A DNA stretch of 64,000 nucleotides from contig JANATG010000001.1 of NCBI GenBank assembly GCA_029449235.1, positions 930,001 to 994,000 of the forward strand. Reading direction: 5' to 3'. Source of the stretch: Linnemannia schmuckeri (lineage: Eukaryota; Mortierellomycota; Mortierellomycetes; Mortierellales; Mortierellaceae). The notes below the pieces were generated by a model that searched no databases, was not told the origin of the DNA, and worked only from the letters and a program-made list of their open reading frames with translations. This document shows positions 46,157 through 59,252 of the stretch, piece after piece (position 1 is the stretch's first letter; each line of letters begins with the position of its first letter). A program made the translations under genes and the position numbers.

Positions 46157-47364
46157 GGTTGTATATGTTCGATGATTTTTTGGAAGGTAGAGTGGAGAGT
46201 GAAAAAATAATTGATAGAGAGGGATGAAGTGAGTGAGGAGGATAGATGAAGATCGAGGTTGGAAAGTAAGAAAAAGAAGAAAAAGAAAAAAAAAAAAAAG
46301 AAGAGGAGAGGGAAGTAATAACGAAAGAAGGGCAAATTGACCCGATCAAAGTAAAGCACATGCTCTTCGTCCTTATTGCAAAAATAAACATCTCATCGTC
46401 CACAGACACAGACAAACACATTTTACAAGTACAGTACTTTCCCTCTAAATTCACTCCTAGGCGAGACTGCATCATCATCATTCTGGTAGTAACGGATGCG
46501 CCCTTTTCTTTACTTAGCATTGTTTTCTTCTTCTCACATTCTTTTTCCTCTTGAACACACAATTTCATACCCACATTCTCGTCACGACACAATGACCACC
46601 CTTTGCCTTTTCGAAACCCTGAGCTGACCGGACTTAAACCTGACCGGAGATTTATTAGGTGTATCCGTGGGTTCATCTGGTTCATCTCCTACACTTGACA
46701 GTCCCATTTTCTGAATTCGATCATCCCCCCTCCCGCAACACTCAACCCATTAAGCTACCATCGTGCTTGGCTGCTTTGACCTTGTCTCCCAAGCTATCAC
46801 AGTATGAATCTCTCACACAACGAACAAACATCGTTGGTTGCCTCAATTGCATCAACATTTCCTATCTTTCTCTTATGAATAACACTTCCAGTGTGACCAA
46901 GCTAGAAACCGACAAAGACTCAAAACGAAAGATGGGCGATGTGGAACCCTATTGGCTCCACTGAACAAATGCCCTCCACGAAATCCAATTGGCCCGTCTA
47001 TGTGCACAAACAACAAAGCCCTTCCTCCTTGGTCACTATGGTTGCTTCAAATTCGGTCATCTCTTTTTCCCTCGCACTGTCACATGTCACACAAAATCAA
47101 CGAAAAAGAAAAAAAAAAGACAACAAAACCGAGTCATCGTTCTCATTTTGACTTTAATCTTTTTATCGTCCCGTCTTTGCCCAACGTGACCACTACGAAG
47201 AGCTGCAACGCCCAATGCTAGGAAGGTAAAGATAAAGTCGCGTCTTTTACCAATGTATTTTTCGTTTATTTTTTTTTTGTTCGTGTGCTATGCTGTGCTA
47301 TGTTGTGTTTTTGTTCAACTAAACTTTGGCAATGATCTGAATATGGGCGGTGATTCCGGTGATT

Positions 47365-47406
<42 letters not shown>

Positions 47407-47579
47407 AATCAGACTATCGTAGAATAGCTGAAAGCGCAAGAGCTTGAATGGACAAGGTGTGCAAGCGAAGAGAGAAGAAGAGTGAGTAGGGTTCAAGTCC
47501 TGTTTTTGGAAGCAAGAAAGTAGAAGCCTAGTCTCTTGTCAAATTGAACCAAAGGGTCTTCAGCTGGGATCACTTCCAT
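46157..47579. other. Intergenic, 1.4 kb
   Basis: Promoter of the carrier gene and 3' flank of the promethin-like gene; A run at 47367-47403. No gene seen. Confidence 0.5.
47367..47403. repeat. Poly(A) run, 37 nt
   Basis: Uninterrupted A run in the intergenic region. Confidence 0.9.
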
Positions 47580-48241
47580 TTATGACGAGCCGGTAGCCCT
47601 ATGGGTAGCAGACTGAGCCTGCTCAGCGCCCTGCTGAACGTTTCCGCGGACATCGCGCTTGGCTGCTGATCCCCAGAAGACTCCAACCACGTAGCAGATG
47701 AACAAGTAGCCCACATACATCACCAGTCCAAACAGTCCCAACGCCGCCGACACCAAGCAGACCACTCCCAATGCCGGCAGCAAGAACGCAGATCCGAACA
47801 TCGCAAACCCTCCCTATTTGCATTGTATTTGGTATGATGGAGAAAAGGTTAGTTGGATAAGATACTTACTAATACAGAAAAATAATGTACCTGAGGGGAG
47901 TAGGCAAGAAAACAAAAAAGAAGCCAAAAGGAACAAAGAGTTACCTCAACGATGGTGAACGCGATGCCGCCGACGATAAGGCACCCAAGCGTGACAACGC
48001 CCATGAACCCCGTGAAGCAAGCCAACGGGATCGCTGACAACGCCATAAATGTCATCAACGTGATTTTGACCAAAGGTCCGGAGGCCTGATACCTTTGACA
48101 GGTGTAGTTGAAAGCGGGCACGATGTAGTTCTGGACGGGACCCGACCGTCTGACGGCCGAAACTGTGTTCTGGGTCGTCTCGGAGACCTTCAAAGAGGCA
48201 TCCGTCATGATGTCACGGGCTGAGGATGCGCTGCTTGCCAT
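47580..48241 (-). CDS. Promethin/LDAF1-like lipid droplet assembly protein
   Basis: Exons 48241-47945 and 47813-47580 join in phase 0; 176 aa. Promethin-type proteins associate with seipin at ER sites where lipid droplets form. An N-terminal amphipathic/Ser-rich part (1-55) is followed by the conserved hydrophobic hairpin block (about 57-145) containing MALSAIPLACFTGF, LGCLIVGGIAFTIVEGGFAM and GLVMYVGYLFICYVVGVFWG, close in pattern to human LDAF1 (MSAVPVGFF, LGVIILEG). The tail is polar (about 150-176). In an oleaginous mould this fits abundant lipid storage. Length is in the family's usual range. Confidence 0.85.
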
Positions 48242-48797
48242 TTTTTTTTTGTTTTTTGTATGTGTACAGAGAGGTAGATAGGTGGGTAGGAGTAGAGAAG
48301 TGGATGTAATGAGGTTGGTGTGTATGTGTAATAGAGTGAGGAAGGGAAAGATAGGTTGGTCTGTGAAGTGTAGAGGAGGAAGCTGTTTGCTGAGAGACGA
48401 GACTAGAAAACGACAGAGAGGAAAGGAAAGGAAAGGAAAGGGAAGAGAGAGAGAGAAAGGGAAGAGAGGAATGGATAGGGTGCTACTAGAGGAAGGGTTT
48501 TTGGTGAAGGAAGAGACTGCTGCCAAGAGATCGTGTCAAGCCCATGTCAGGGTCTCCATCTTTCAGCTCATCAATCAGCTTAGCTCTATCCCCTCTCTTC
48601 AAGGATTACGAGGCGAGCTAGATGCATTGCGGACACTATTCTTTCCTCATCACTCTATCGACATCGGCACATTGATCGGATCAGCGTATCCTACCGGGGG
48701 GCGATAGTGCAACGCAAGTAGCATTGAATAAATACATAGCGGCCCTTTCATTCTCATCAGTCGCATGAAAAAAAAGCAAAAGAAAAAATGATAATAA
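48242..48797. other. Intergenic, 556 bp
   Basis: Promoter of the promethin-like gene and 3' flank of the HbrB gene, with a GAAAG pentanucleotide repeat at 48418-48440. No gene seen. Confidence 0.5.
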
Positions 48798-51063
48798 CTA
48801 TGAGAGTCCGCCAATTTTCTTATCTAGACCAATAAACCCGCCTCGATTGCCGCGTCTCGTAAACTGCTTCCAGTTGGTCTTCAACCGATTGTACACCTGC
48901 TCCATCAGCAACTGCTGAGCATCACCCGACTGAATCGACGTCAGCACCGATGTCATCTGGATCATCCTCAACGCCGTGTCAGATACCGAGATCGAGGCAT
49001 CCAGATCCACAAACAGCTTAGCAAACACCTCTACGTGAATAGAAAGATAGCGACAATCAGTACGCATTCGAAAAAAAAAGAGACTGATAAGAGTGTGAGA
49101 ATGTCCAAGTCAGAACATGTGAAGAAAAAAAAAAGCAGAAGCATACCATCGAGGCGGTCGACCATGGGCAGGATGACTTGGTCTCTGAAGGCGGCTAATG
49201 CCATAGTGCGCACGTTCTCTGGCTCCGAATCACCTTGATAGCGGTCCAAATCAACTAATCCAGACCTTGGACTTGCTCCCACCAATCCGCCACTACCACC
49301 GCCACCAATATCCATCATACTATTGTTCCCACTGTGGTGACTGGCTGCTGAACTGGCGACTGCATGGACTTTCCGTGTCATCTTTTTGGCATGGCATGTC
49401 TTGAGCTCGATTTGAAGCGGGAGAAAAACGCCCTCAAAATATGGCAGGACCGTGCCAAAGAAGAATGACCATCCTTCAACCAGGCGCGAGACCAATTTCT
49501 CATCAGGCACATCACCCAGTTTGGCATTCAATGTCAGCATGCCGTTCTTGAGAAGCTCGTTGATTTCGTCGCACAGCGTGAATGCGTTTCGTGTTGTCAA
49601 ACAGCGACTAGGTATATAGAAAACATGTGCGGATGACATTGTAAGAGGACGTTAGCATGATATTATTCCTCTGACTCGCATACGGCAGACTTCTCTTGAA
49701 AATAAACATACCGGACGAGTTCATTGAGGTCCTCAATGGCTCCTGTCAGCCCTTGTCCATTGAAAAGCGTCAGCACCTTGATACACAGAGCCTGCCAGAC
49801 ATCCTCTGTTGCATGGCCTTGTGACATTTCTCTGGCCATCACTTTGGCGTCCAGGCTCGAGTGATTATTTCTGGACATTGTCGGCGAAGTCATATAGTGG
49901 CCACTACCTGTCATTGGGCTCGAGATGTTGCCGCTTGATGAAGTATAGGTCTTGTCCATAATCAAAGAGTGGCTCCCCGGTGAAAGTTGTTGCTGCTGAT
50001 GTTTCCGAGTATTAATCGACGACAAGGGTCCACCGCCGCCGCCGCCGCTGCTGCCACCTGATTTCTTGTTTTTGCTACTGCTGATAGACATATCTCCATG
50101 AGATTTGGCACCGCGTTTGGAGCCGGTGTATAATTTCATTCCTGCACCTGGGAGAGTCTCGGTCAGGAAACTGCTGGCAGACATGCCTCCAAAGGTGTGC
50201 TTCTCTTTCTTGGGTTTCTGCGCAGGCTGAGGTTGTTGCTGTGTTGCTACTGACTGCTGTTGGAGTAGAGTCGCCTGCGTATGCTGTGAGCCTGGCAAGG
50301 GCTGGGTGAGTTGAACTGGCGAAGACAGACTTGCAGGCGATGTGAGTCCTCCTGTGCTGCTGGTCATACTAGTTGAAACGATGGGTGGGATCTGAGGCCG
50401 TGTGGGAGGCGAGTTCCAGTTTGAGGGGGTGTCACCAATTGGAGACTCTGCCTCGCCCTGGCCGCCGGTGGTGGTGTCATTCGGACTAGAGAGGTAGTTT
50501 GACCCATGACTCCCTGCAAGCAACGTCGGGTGTGCCTGAGGGGTAACATTTCCTGACGGTCGTCCTGCCGACCCCAATTCTCCTGCTCCTGCTGGGCCAC
50601 TATCGTTGACCAAAGTGTGAGCGATACTGCTTGCTTGATGCCCATAGAAAGAATACTGGCCATTGCTCTCGCTCGGCGTCCTGCTGTTCATGGCTAGGCT
50701 ATGATGGCTATTGCTGCTCTGAGTCCTGCTATGGTTCCTGGTATGAGTTCGGCTCTGCGTCCTGTTATTGGGACTCATCGAGTGCAGTCCTCCGTCGACA
50801 TTGTGGTTCCGAAGTGTCAGTCCCAGGACAGATTCGCCCATGGGGTTCTGCAAGTGCTGTTGATGAATGGGCAAGGAGCCTGCTGATGAAAGGGAGGAGG
50901 CCGAGGTCGAGTTGAGACTATGAGGAGAGCCTTGAGCCATTAGAAGCTCATTGCCGGGCGTTAGGGCTAAGGTTGTTTCCCGAAACCCTGACACTGATGC
51001 TAGCGAGTCGACTGACGCGGAGACGGACCCTTGGCTCGAGAATGATTTTGCTCCTGGGTTCAT
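48798..51063 (-). CDS. HbrB/Bit61/Protor-like TORC2 subunit
   Basis: Exons 51063-49712, 49607-49147, 49030-48798; 681 aa. HbrB/PRR5 (Protor) proteins are accessory TOR complex 2 subunits controlling growth polarity. The first about 400 residues are disordered, rich in Ser, Gln, Gly and Thr with poly-Gly (about 340). The HbrB-like domain spans about 415-681: ATEDVWQALCIKVLTLFNGQ, TGAIEDLNELVR, GWSFFFGTVLPYFEGVFLPLQ, FRDQVILPMVDRLDEVFAKL and a conserved C-terminal RRGNRGGF. A low-complexity insert (about 550-590, GGGGSGG) interrupts the domain. Junctions are GT-AG and in frame. Confidence 0.9.
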
Positions 51064-51511
51064 GGCCGTTGTGTGTTATGGTTGGTGGTGTAGAGTTACA
51101 GTTGCTTTTGAAAGAGGCCATGGTCCTGACTTTTTTATTGCGTTTGAGGTTCAAATCACGTGTATCACCCCTTCAAATCGCGCTCAAATGGCGACCTTCC
51201 TTGTTGTTTCACGATCATGGTATAGAGACATCCATGTTGATATGGAACACACATATCATATCCTATATATGATGCCTACAAGAGCTCAACAACCGCAAGT
51301 TGATATAGGATATAGCAACGTGGTTGAGGGTGAATTGGTCGCCCCACAAGTCCTTGCCACTAGTATGGGCCTCTCAATCTGGTGCATGGTTTTGCCTCCT
51401 TGATGGTTCAATCTGCTACTTCCAGAATAGTACACCAACTCCCCAAAAAAGTGTAAGTTCCTGAAGTGTTTATTAAGCGAATGTCCTGTTTTTATGCGCC
51501 AAGTTCCTTTT
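51064..51511. other. Intergenic, 448 bp
   Basis: Between two genes in the same orientation: HbrB promoter and DUF4286-like 3' flank; no gene seen. Confidence 0.5.
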
Positions 51512-52152
51512 CTAGACGACGCTCAAGGTGCGTCGGCTGGTGACCAAAAATGCAAACCGTTCCTGTTCGGCGGTGGCAACAGCCTTTTGATCGTTTTGAA
51601 GATAAGTATTCAGATCGGCCTGGGATGCGATCACATAGTGGACAGTCATATATGTCTTCGCATTGCCCTCCTCCGACAACCAGTGAAGTCCGTCTATGTA
51701 GTTGTAACGAAGGAGGAATGGGTGAGTTGATTGTGTGGAGGGTGAAAATGGTGCACGTTAGATTTTTTTTTTTGGCTTAATCTGTTTGTGTAACTCATCC
51801 ACTAAAAGCCAGAGTAATAAATAAAATAGATGAAGTTGTTGAGTTGGGCGTTATGAATGAGGAGGACGTACATGGCTTGGGCTGACGGAAGATCATGGAG
51901 GAAATGAACCCTGGAATGGTGTTGACTTGAGTCTAGTGACATTGCGTGGAGCAACGAGTACGAGGTTTGAATGAGTGATCTTGTTGTTGTTGTTCAGTGT
52001 TGAATGATTGCGATCAGTCCTTTTTGTGGTTGATTGCCAACCTTTGTGAACTGGCGGAGCCACTCGATGTACTCGTCGGCTTTTTCTCTAGGGACTGACA
52101 AATTGACCTCGTACACCAAGGTACCGGGACTGTAGCTGTGAGGGACGGACAT
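51512..52152 (-). CDS. Small DUF4286-like alpha-beta barrel protein
   Basis: Exons 52152-52042, 51932-51872, 51693-51512; 117 aa, too short per exon to be obvious without splicing. The sequence starts MSVPHSYSPGTLVYEVNLSV, then REKADEYIEWLRQFTK, IPGFISSMIFRQPKP, TYMTVHYVIASQADLNTYL and ends AFLVTSRRTLSVV. The YEVNL..P....Y..WL pattern and two strand-helix units are like DUF4286, related to antibiotic-monooxygenase/ferredoxin-like dimeric barrels. The biological role is unknown. All junctions (GTTGGC, GTACGT donors) keep frame, which is good support for a real gene. Confidence 0.8.
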
Positions 52153-55100
52153 GATGTGTACAGGGATATAGTTGTTAAGAGGAGAAAGAGGGACAAGAGG
52201 AAAAAGAAGGACAAGAGGAATGGAGCTGTGCCGTCTTTGTGAAGAAAAAAATAAAGAAAAAAAAGTTATGTGACGTTCAAAAAAGACGCCACCAAAAAAT
52301 AGTGGTGACCCCTCTCACTTGTACCCTGGAAGAGTCGTCATTATAGCAATCACCTCTAACAGTCATACCATGCGAGTGTCGTCGAAAGTCATGGACATTG
52401 TAGCAACAATCATGAGATACAAGAACACATTGCAACGCCTCAAGCGCTTGAAGAGTGAGTTACATACAAAAAAAACCTATCATCCCGTCGACCATTGAGA
52501 GAGCGCATATTGTGAAAAAAGAGCTAGGTTCTAAACAATTGATCATTTTTTCTTAAACGGATCATCAACCCCCTGAGACGGTACTACTAGGAAATGGGCG
52601 CCATATACTTTCTGACTTCGCATCACAACCAAGCGAAGCGCCTTCCTCTTTTGTGCTCGCCTGGCCGTGGCGGCAGGATGTCTCTTGTTGTCCAGAACAT
52701 CCGGGAGGCTACAAGTCCAGCGTTCGAAAGTAGGCATCCTTTATTACACAGCTTTAGCCCCTTAGTTGCATCTGTGTGATAGGATGGTGAAAGAAAGGAT
52801 GCTGGCGTCCCTTGCACAACATCGGACTCGGTGAACATTTGTAGCCAGGGATATAGTACCGTAGTCGAATGGCGCATAAAGGAGGGTGGTTGTGCAAAAT
52901 GGACCTGCGCCAAGCTATTCTTGCGTTGAAGTGAAAAGTTTGAGTAAGAGGGATATCTACAAGCTTGATTTGTATACCTGACATTATTGTCGGCTTAACT
53001 AACTTTTCTTCTTCTCTATGAAAAGAAAATGGTATCAAAGTTGATGCGAGTGTAAATCTGGAACGGGGCACACACCTAGGATATCTGGTGAAGAGTATGG
53101 TCATGTTACCAACACGAGATTATGAACGATCGCCATGTTGCCAATAAAACACTCTTTTTCCTGAACATTTAGCTTGTTACCTCGTTTTGTTATCGATGCC
53201 TAGATCGCCTCCATTGAGTGTTTTTGAAAAGTACCTAACTAGATGAATGTAAAGTGCACCCTGAAATATCAGCAATCAAAAGCAGACCCGTTTATTGTCG
53301 TAATTAGACATTCGTACTTTGAGAGCATGATGCCTGGCTATGTCAAAGAATGAGACACCTTTAATAATTAAGCACGCTGGATGCGAATGAATTTTGTAAC
53401 TGTTCAACACAAGCCACAAAATGCTGACAGCACCCAATTCTAAGAAATGACGATGAATGGCTCAGATTTGTCCATGTGGACAAAAGAATCAAAAAAGACA
53501 GAAGGGCAGGGAATTGACACTTTGTTGTTCATTCATGCACCGTATCGCAAAAACAGATTGGTTGGATCATCCCCTCTCCGGACCTCTCTCTCTCTCTTTT
53601 TTTTTTTTGCTCTTCCTCATCTCCCTCATTTTCCATCATAGCTGTACACTACGCTGTTCCACTTTTGTCAAACCCAACAATATGCGCCTAGCGGCAATTC
53701 ACCCTGTACAAAATAAACTTTAACACCCTTTTTCACTTCCCTGGATGGATGAACTCGTGCCGAATTATAACAGCCTGTTGCAGGAGAGGAAATGAATTTT
53801 GCCTGATAGATTGTTGGAATTCAACTAACCTGACCCTTGTACAATGAAAAATGAGGCTAGGACCTGAGCTTACATGCCATCGGGTACAGAGCAGATAAAA
53901 TGTCTTTACACACCACGCTATGCCTTTTTTTTGGATCTTGGTCTTGCTCCCATGCACAACGGAAGGCTATTTGAATTGATCCGAGAGCACCAGAATTCTT
54001 GTGTGTATGCATGGCCGACCGCATGGATAATCAAAAAAAAAAAGAAAAAGAAATAGCTCGGAAAAAATGATTTGTAATGTGCCTAAAGATCACTAACCTG
54101 CCCTTGCCCTTTGCTTGTGCTTGTGCGCTAACTTTGGACCTTCAAAATAGGTCAGGTCAAACCGTTGAGAGAATTTTTTTTCCCTCCAACATAAAGGTCA
54201 ACAAATAAATCACAGGCAAACAAACGTATAGTAAATAGGATTACCAAGAACTTGGTGCATCATCCGAATTGCATTGCAAGGCACAGTGGGATGTAGATTT
54301 GTCACCGGTAACAGGATGGTGAAGAAGAAGGACAATGCGGTTAGTCGATCAGGATGTGAAGAAGAATGTTACGGGTGTGTGTCAGACAATAACAAGAAAA
54401 CGGTTGTCCGCAAAAAAGGAGCATGGGAACTGCTCATCCTGCTTTACTTCTATCAGTGCACGTCGTCATTAGATCTCGACGGCAGTCATTGTCCTCTTTG
54501 GGCCTGCCTGCCTACAGCTGCATTTGCTTGAGCGTTGAGCGCGTAGGACAGTAAGAAGGTACGTGAAGGGAGAAGAAGAACAAGAAGTATGATCCCGCTT
54601 CTGTTTTTTGATGCGAGCAGGAACACTGACACAGCGAATTGTTTTCCTTTTGTATCACTATCAATCATTCCTTCCTGTCACTCTGTCCAATTCATAGCCC
54701 ATCAATGAACAGAAAGTTTATTGACCTAGCGTTGTTCTAAGTGTTCCTGAAGCCCCTTCAGTTGGGTGCAAGAATGCCACAAGAGTTAGATGGGGAAAGA
54801 AAAATAAAACTTCCAAAAAGAGTTTCACTTGAACCCTTTTTTTATTTATTTTCTCTTTGTCTCTCGCAAAAAAGCGATTATTAATCTTGGAACGGACCCC
54901 TTTTTTCGTTTTTTTTTCTTTCTCGCTATGGATGAAAAATACGCATTTTGTTCAGGAAAGCGAGGTGTGAATGATGAGTAAGAGGGACGGCGCTCAAAAC
55001 TGTCGCAGAATAAGGAAGGCGAGAGGGCAAAAGCACAAAGTAAAAGAGGTACCTGATGGGGTGTGGGCATGGATGGAGTTGGTGCTGGCGTTGGTCACGC

Positions 55101-55255
55101 TGGTTGTGGGGCCCATCTGATCGGTATGTGTCTTCGACGAACGACGATATGTGTCTCACTGCTCCACCAGGAAAAAAAAAAATTCAATGCATTCATATCG
55201 AATGAGCGAAAAGGGAATAAATAAAATGTTAACAATGCAATATTTGAGCGAAGAG

Positions 55256-55287
<32 letters not shown>
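55256..55287. repeat. Poly(A) run, 32 nt
   Basis: Uninterrupted A run upstream of the DUF1769 gene. Confidence 0.9.
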
Positions 55288-55289
<2 letters not shown>

Positions 55290-55330
55290 AGAAGAGAGAG
55301 AGAGCAGCAGCAGTTGACCATGGAGTCATC

Positions 55331-55355
55331 GATGATGATGATGATGATGATGATG
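55331..55355. repeat. GAT trinucleotide microsatellite
   Basis: About eight GAT units. Confidence 0.85.
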
Positions 55356-55581
55356 GACAGGCCAAGAGGGCCATGAAGAAGAAAATAGATGCGCGACAAA
55401 AGGGATGAAATTGAAAATGATGATGGCCCTCGGAGAGAGAACAGGAGAGGGGGGTGTTATCGACAACGTACGCAAAAAAAGGCAATCATATTTTCTTTGG
55501 ACTTGATACACGCAAGTACATATGTGGACCTGTCTTGTCCAATTGGCGCGCATGGGCGAAGTGCCCGTTGCAATCCACATA

Positions 55582-55588
55582 TATAAAG
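55582..55588 (+). promoter_or_regulatory. TATAAAG box, DUF1769 gene
   Basis: CATATATAAAGGCGG, followed by about 490 bp of CT/CA-rich leader before the ATG at 56102; implies an unusually long 5' UTR or a leader intron. Confidence 0.4.
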
Positions 55589-56101
55589 GCGGCCTCCCTT
55601 GCCTTTTTCTCTCTTCAACTTCAACTTCATCTCTCACTCTCACTCTCTCCCTTCTCAACAACACAATCTTGATTTTCAGTTCCGCCCCGATCCTGCCCTC
55701 CAGTAAGCCTTTCATTTATTCCCTTCTCTGGTTATTTCCCTCTCCTTTGAGCATCCTAGACAGCCTGGCCCTCATTCCGTTTCTGCACTCACTCATTCAT
55801 TCATTCCCTCCCTCCCTCTCTCTCTCTCTTTGTCTCCATTCCTTTGCCATTCCTTTTCTTTGACAGTTCTCGCTTTCAACCAAACAACTCTCTCTGTCTC
55901 TCACACACCAACCACGACAACAAATACTTAAAAAGGAAGACTTTCTTTCCCGCTCTCTTTTTTTCTTTCCTTCACTTTTTACTTTAACTTCGCACACAAC
56001 AAACAACAACAACATCACACCATATACCTGCACAGCTAGTGCCCAACAAAACAACCACACAAACACACACACGTCTACCAACACCTCGTATACATATCAA
56101 C

Positions 56102-57658
56102 ATGGTCAAGCTTCGTGTCAGTGTCGGAGGATCGTACACCGATCTCGCTATCATCAACCCCAACGACGAGCTCCACCCTTTCGAGTTCGATACTCCAGAG
56201 TTCAAGGGCCGTGCTGTTATCCGTATCAAGGACTTTGGTAAGGAATAGCAAAAAATCGGGAAAAACGGAAGATTGTACCCCCTTTTAGCTCTTGTTAACG
56301 CTACGAACAACATCAGTCAAAAAGGGAATTCCAGAGAGCGTGCACTTGATTTTTACCGGGTCAGTCTTAACAAGTGGCACGAATGGGCGAAAGGGGAGGA
56401 GGGGGAGGATGAACAGTTCAGCCAGTTTAAGGATATTTTTGGACTTTTTTTACCTGTGCTATGATGACACGGTCCAACGTGGACACGGACAGTTGACTGG
56501 TCGTCGCTAATCCTTCCCTCCGCTTACTATAAAATTGCAATTAGTTGGCATCACGAATGACGGATCTGCGCCCATCTACTCCGACGACTACTTCAAGGGA
56601 CACAACCGCAAGTTCTCTATCCAGGTAAGACCAATTGACCAACTACTATAGTATACACATCAGCTCCTCCACTAGTTATTACCATCGATGACAAAGATAA
56701 CGATATTTTTATATTGTCGTCCTTGTTCCAGCGTCATCCTTATCAAGATCCCTCCTCTGACTATCCTTCTTTTATCATTCTTTTCCCTTAGGTTGAAGGA
56801 CGCTTCAAACGCGAGTGGGGCGGCGAGCAGGTTTACTTCGGAACAGATTTCGATCGGTCAGTAGAACTTCCCCACGGATTTGAGACAATGCTCCGGGTCG
56901 CCAGATACATCGACCCTGTCGTCAAGACCTCTCTCACCAAGGATAGTCAGCCCTGGATCCTCTCTCCTCTCGTCTCGTCCATCAACACCCTGGCCGCATG
57001 GAGACCCAAGGATGCCAACTTGCCCTCACCACCCCTCACCCCTCGCCAGTCTACAGACATAGCCCACGCTCTCAACATGAGCGAGTCGAGCTCCATGTGG
57101 GGCTTCTTGGGCAAGCTAAAGCGTGGCAACCGCAGTTCTGTCACTAGTGCCAGCAGCCATACCTCGCATGATGTCTATGACAGCCAGCCCGCCTCTGCCA
57201 ACAACTCGACTGATCAATTGGAGAGCAGCCAGCACAGCCACGGCAACCTAGACCCTTCCTTGTCATCATCATCGTCGTCGTCTGACTGGCCCAATGGTTC
57301 AACCCCCACAATCACGACGACCGAAAATGCTCATGATGACTCTGGAATGCCTCTTGGTAAATGGCGCCCACATGTGGAGGAAGACACGACGTTCTTTATG
57401 AACAAGGCCATGACGACCGCTCAGCGCCGAAAGTATTTCCAGACAGAGGAAGCACGGAAGCAGTTTGTGTTCAGGACCGACCTTGTCCACGGATTCGAGT
57501 TCTTTTCTCCACACATGGACTTCAACACGTTCGACATCCACATGGGTCTGAGCATGAACATTCGCAAGTACCTTACTGGCCAGCCTGTTCGTTACACTTG
57601 CCGAACTTTGGCAGGCGATGTTGTCTTCTGGGCGGTCCAGTTCGAGCTCGTCGAATAA
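56102..57658 (+). CDS. DUF1769 family protein
   Basis: Exons 56102-56237, 56545-56624, 56792-57658; 360 aa. DUF1769 is a fungal/eukaryotic family of unknown function. Conserved-looking blocks: MVKLRVSVGGSYTDLAIINP at the start, FSIQVEGRFKREWGGEQVYFG, then a variable Ser-rich insert (about 180-255, SSSSSS and Gln-rich), and the C-terminal half with VFRTDLVHGFEFFSPHMDFN and YLTGQPVRYTCRT, ending DVVFWAVQFELVE. The predicted fold is beta-rich. The N-terminal and C-terminal blocks sandwich a non-conserved loop, as in other members. All junctions are in frame. A poly(A) signal lies at 57765. Confidence 0.88.
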
Positions 57659-59252
57659 GCTCTCTTCTTACCTATTTCCTTTGTTCTTTTTGTTATTTTT
57701 TGTGCGCACTTATCCCTCTTCACTCTGTATTTTTATGTCTCTTCTCCTCCCTCCTCTTCTAAATAATAAAGAAAGAAAACAACAAAACAACAATGAAAAA
57801 CGAAAACTTGTTCAGTTTGAAGGATGATATATGTAAAACGCGACGCAGAGGACTATGGGTCCTATTCTAGCTAGCGATTGTGGAAGAAAGATTAGAAATG
57901 AAAAACCCTGCGAGAGAGTAAATTCGATAAATTAGGGCAATACTGTTTAACATGGAATTGAGAGCTTGTTCTTTATTCCTTGCTTCAGACTCCCAATATA
58001 AGAAGGCCTTAAAGATGAGAGTAGCGGTATGGAGGGAAGAGGAGGCCCGAGATGGAAAGATTGGGTGACACAAGCCGGCCACCCTCCCCTGTTTTTCTCT
58101 ACTCTGCATCCTCGTTTATGCACAGTTTTGTTGTATGCGATCGATCAACGCTAATATGCCATCATCCCCAATGTTTTTGTTCGTGTTCGCTCCACCTTTC
58201 TTTCAGCCAAGGAAAGTCGAGAGCATATTTGCAAAGACGGGCGAGTCACTAGACTTTGTTATGCATCTGGCCTTGTACGCTTACGCTGTGCATAGGGTGC
58301 AAAGGGCGTAAAGGCAGGACCGAGGTATGTAAAGGATGCAGAGGCCCCCGCTTTTGCATCATTGAGAGCATTTTTTTTTCTTCTTTTCGTTCTTGTTAAG
58401 TAACCCTGTTTTCCCTCATATTCCTTGGCTCATTTAGTTCAGGTCCAACAACAGAGGCACGCGAAAACATCGGGTCGGCTAAGCTTGCCCATACGAGAGG
58501 GCTAGCCTTGCTATTCCTAGGCTTTTTGATCCTCAAGAGCTGGCTGTTGTTCTGGGTAAAGAGGTGAGGTTTATGAACAATTAACGACTTGCTTGGTACA
58601 ATAAGAATGGAAAGGGAGAAAAGGATAAAGAAAAAGGAGATGATAGGGGAGGATGGATGACAATACCGCAAATGCACACGCCTCTTCGACCTGTTCTCCT
58701 GCCCCTGACACACGGACATGGGCAGGGGTGTCAACAGACGTGACAACCATACTTTCGTCCCCCTTCTGCTTTGGTTGGTTGATGGTTGTTGTTGGCCATG
58801 TCGATGTCAATCCCCCGATGGGTCAAAGTGCATCTTTATTAGAGTGAGAAGGGAGAAAGAGTAAAAGCAAGAGGACAAACAACGAACGATTTGTTTGTTT
58901 TTCTGTTTGCTTCTGTGAGTATGTGCGCCTTGCACGAGTCATCTGCCTCCCGCCATGCTTTCGTGCCCTTTTTTTTTTTTTTTTTTTTCTTCGTGCACTT
59001 CAATCACTTTATTTCTCTTTTCCATTCCTTTTCCTCTCTTCTCCACTTATCCATCTCATCCCCCCTGCTTTTGCCCTTGTGTTCGCCTCGCCACCTGGTG
59101 TGTCCTCCTTTTGTTTTTTTCTCCACTCTCCCCTCTCGTCCTTTCCCTTTTCTTCCTCTTCTCTTTTCGAAGGACCACCTCTACGCCCGTCGTCGCCACC
59201 ACCAAACAAAAAAGAGCCAAGGCAACCACCACGATTCGCAACAAACTCCGCC
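57659..59252. other. Intergenic, 1.6 kb
   Basis: 3' flank of the DUF1769 gene and promoter of the F-box gene, with a T run at 58971-58988 and a CT-rich leader. No supported gene. Confidence 0.5.
57765..57770 (+). terminator. AATAAA signal of the DUF1769 gene
   Basis: AATAAA about 107 bp after the stop codon. Confidence 0.5.

Larger units (their letters stand above)
52153..56101. other. Intergenic, 3.9 kb, gene-poor
   Basis: Between the DUF4286-like and DUF1769 genes, which are divergent. It holds a 9-T stretch near 53600, an A run at 55256-55287, a GAT repeat, and a TATA box with a long CT-rich leader for the plus-strand gene. A lone candidate exon at 52370-52454 is discussed as a finding. 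Nothing else supported. Confidence 0.45.

Noticed and set aside
47480..47510. GGTTCAAGTCC sequence like a tRNA B box
   Set aside because: No pairing T-stem, acceptor stem or matching A box at the right distance could be drawn.
52543..53104. Several overlapping minus-strand frames with protein-like stretches
   Set aside because: No two could be joined by consensus splice sites into a coherent protein; frames change too often.
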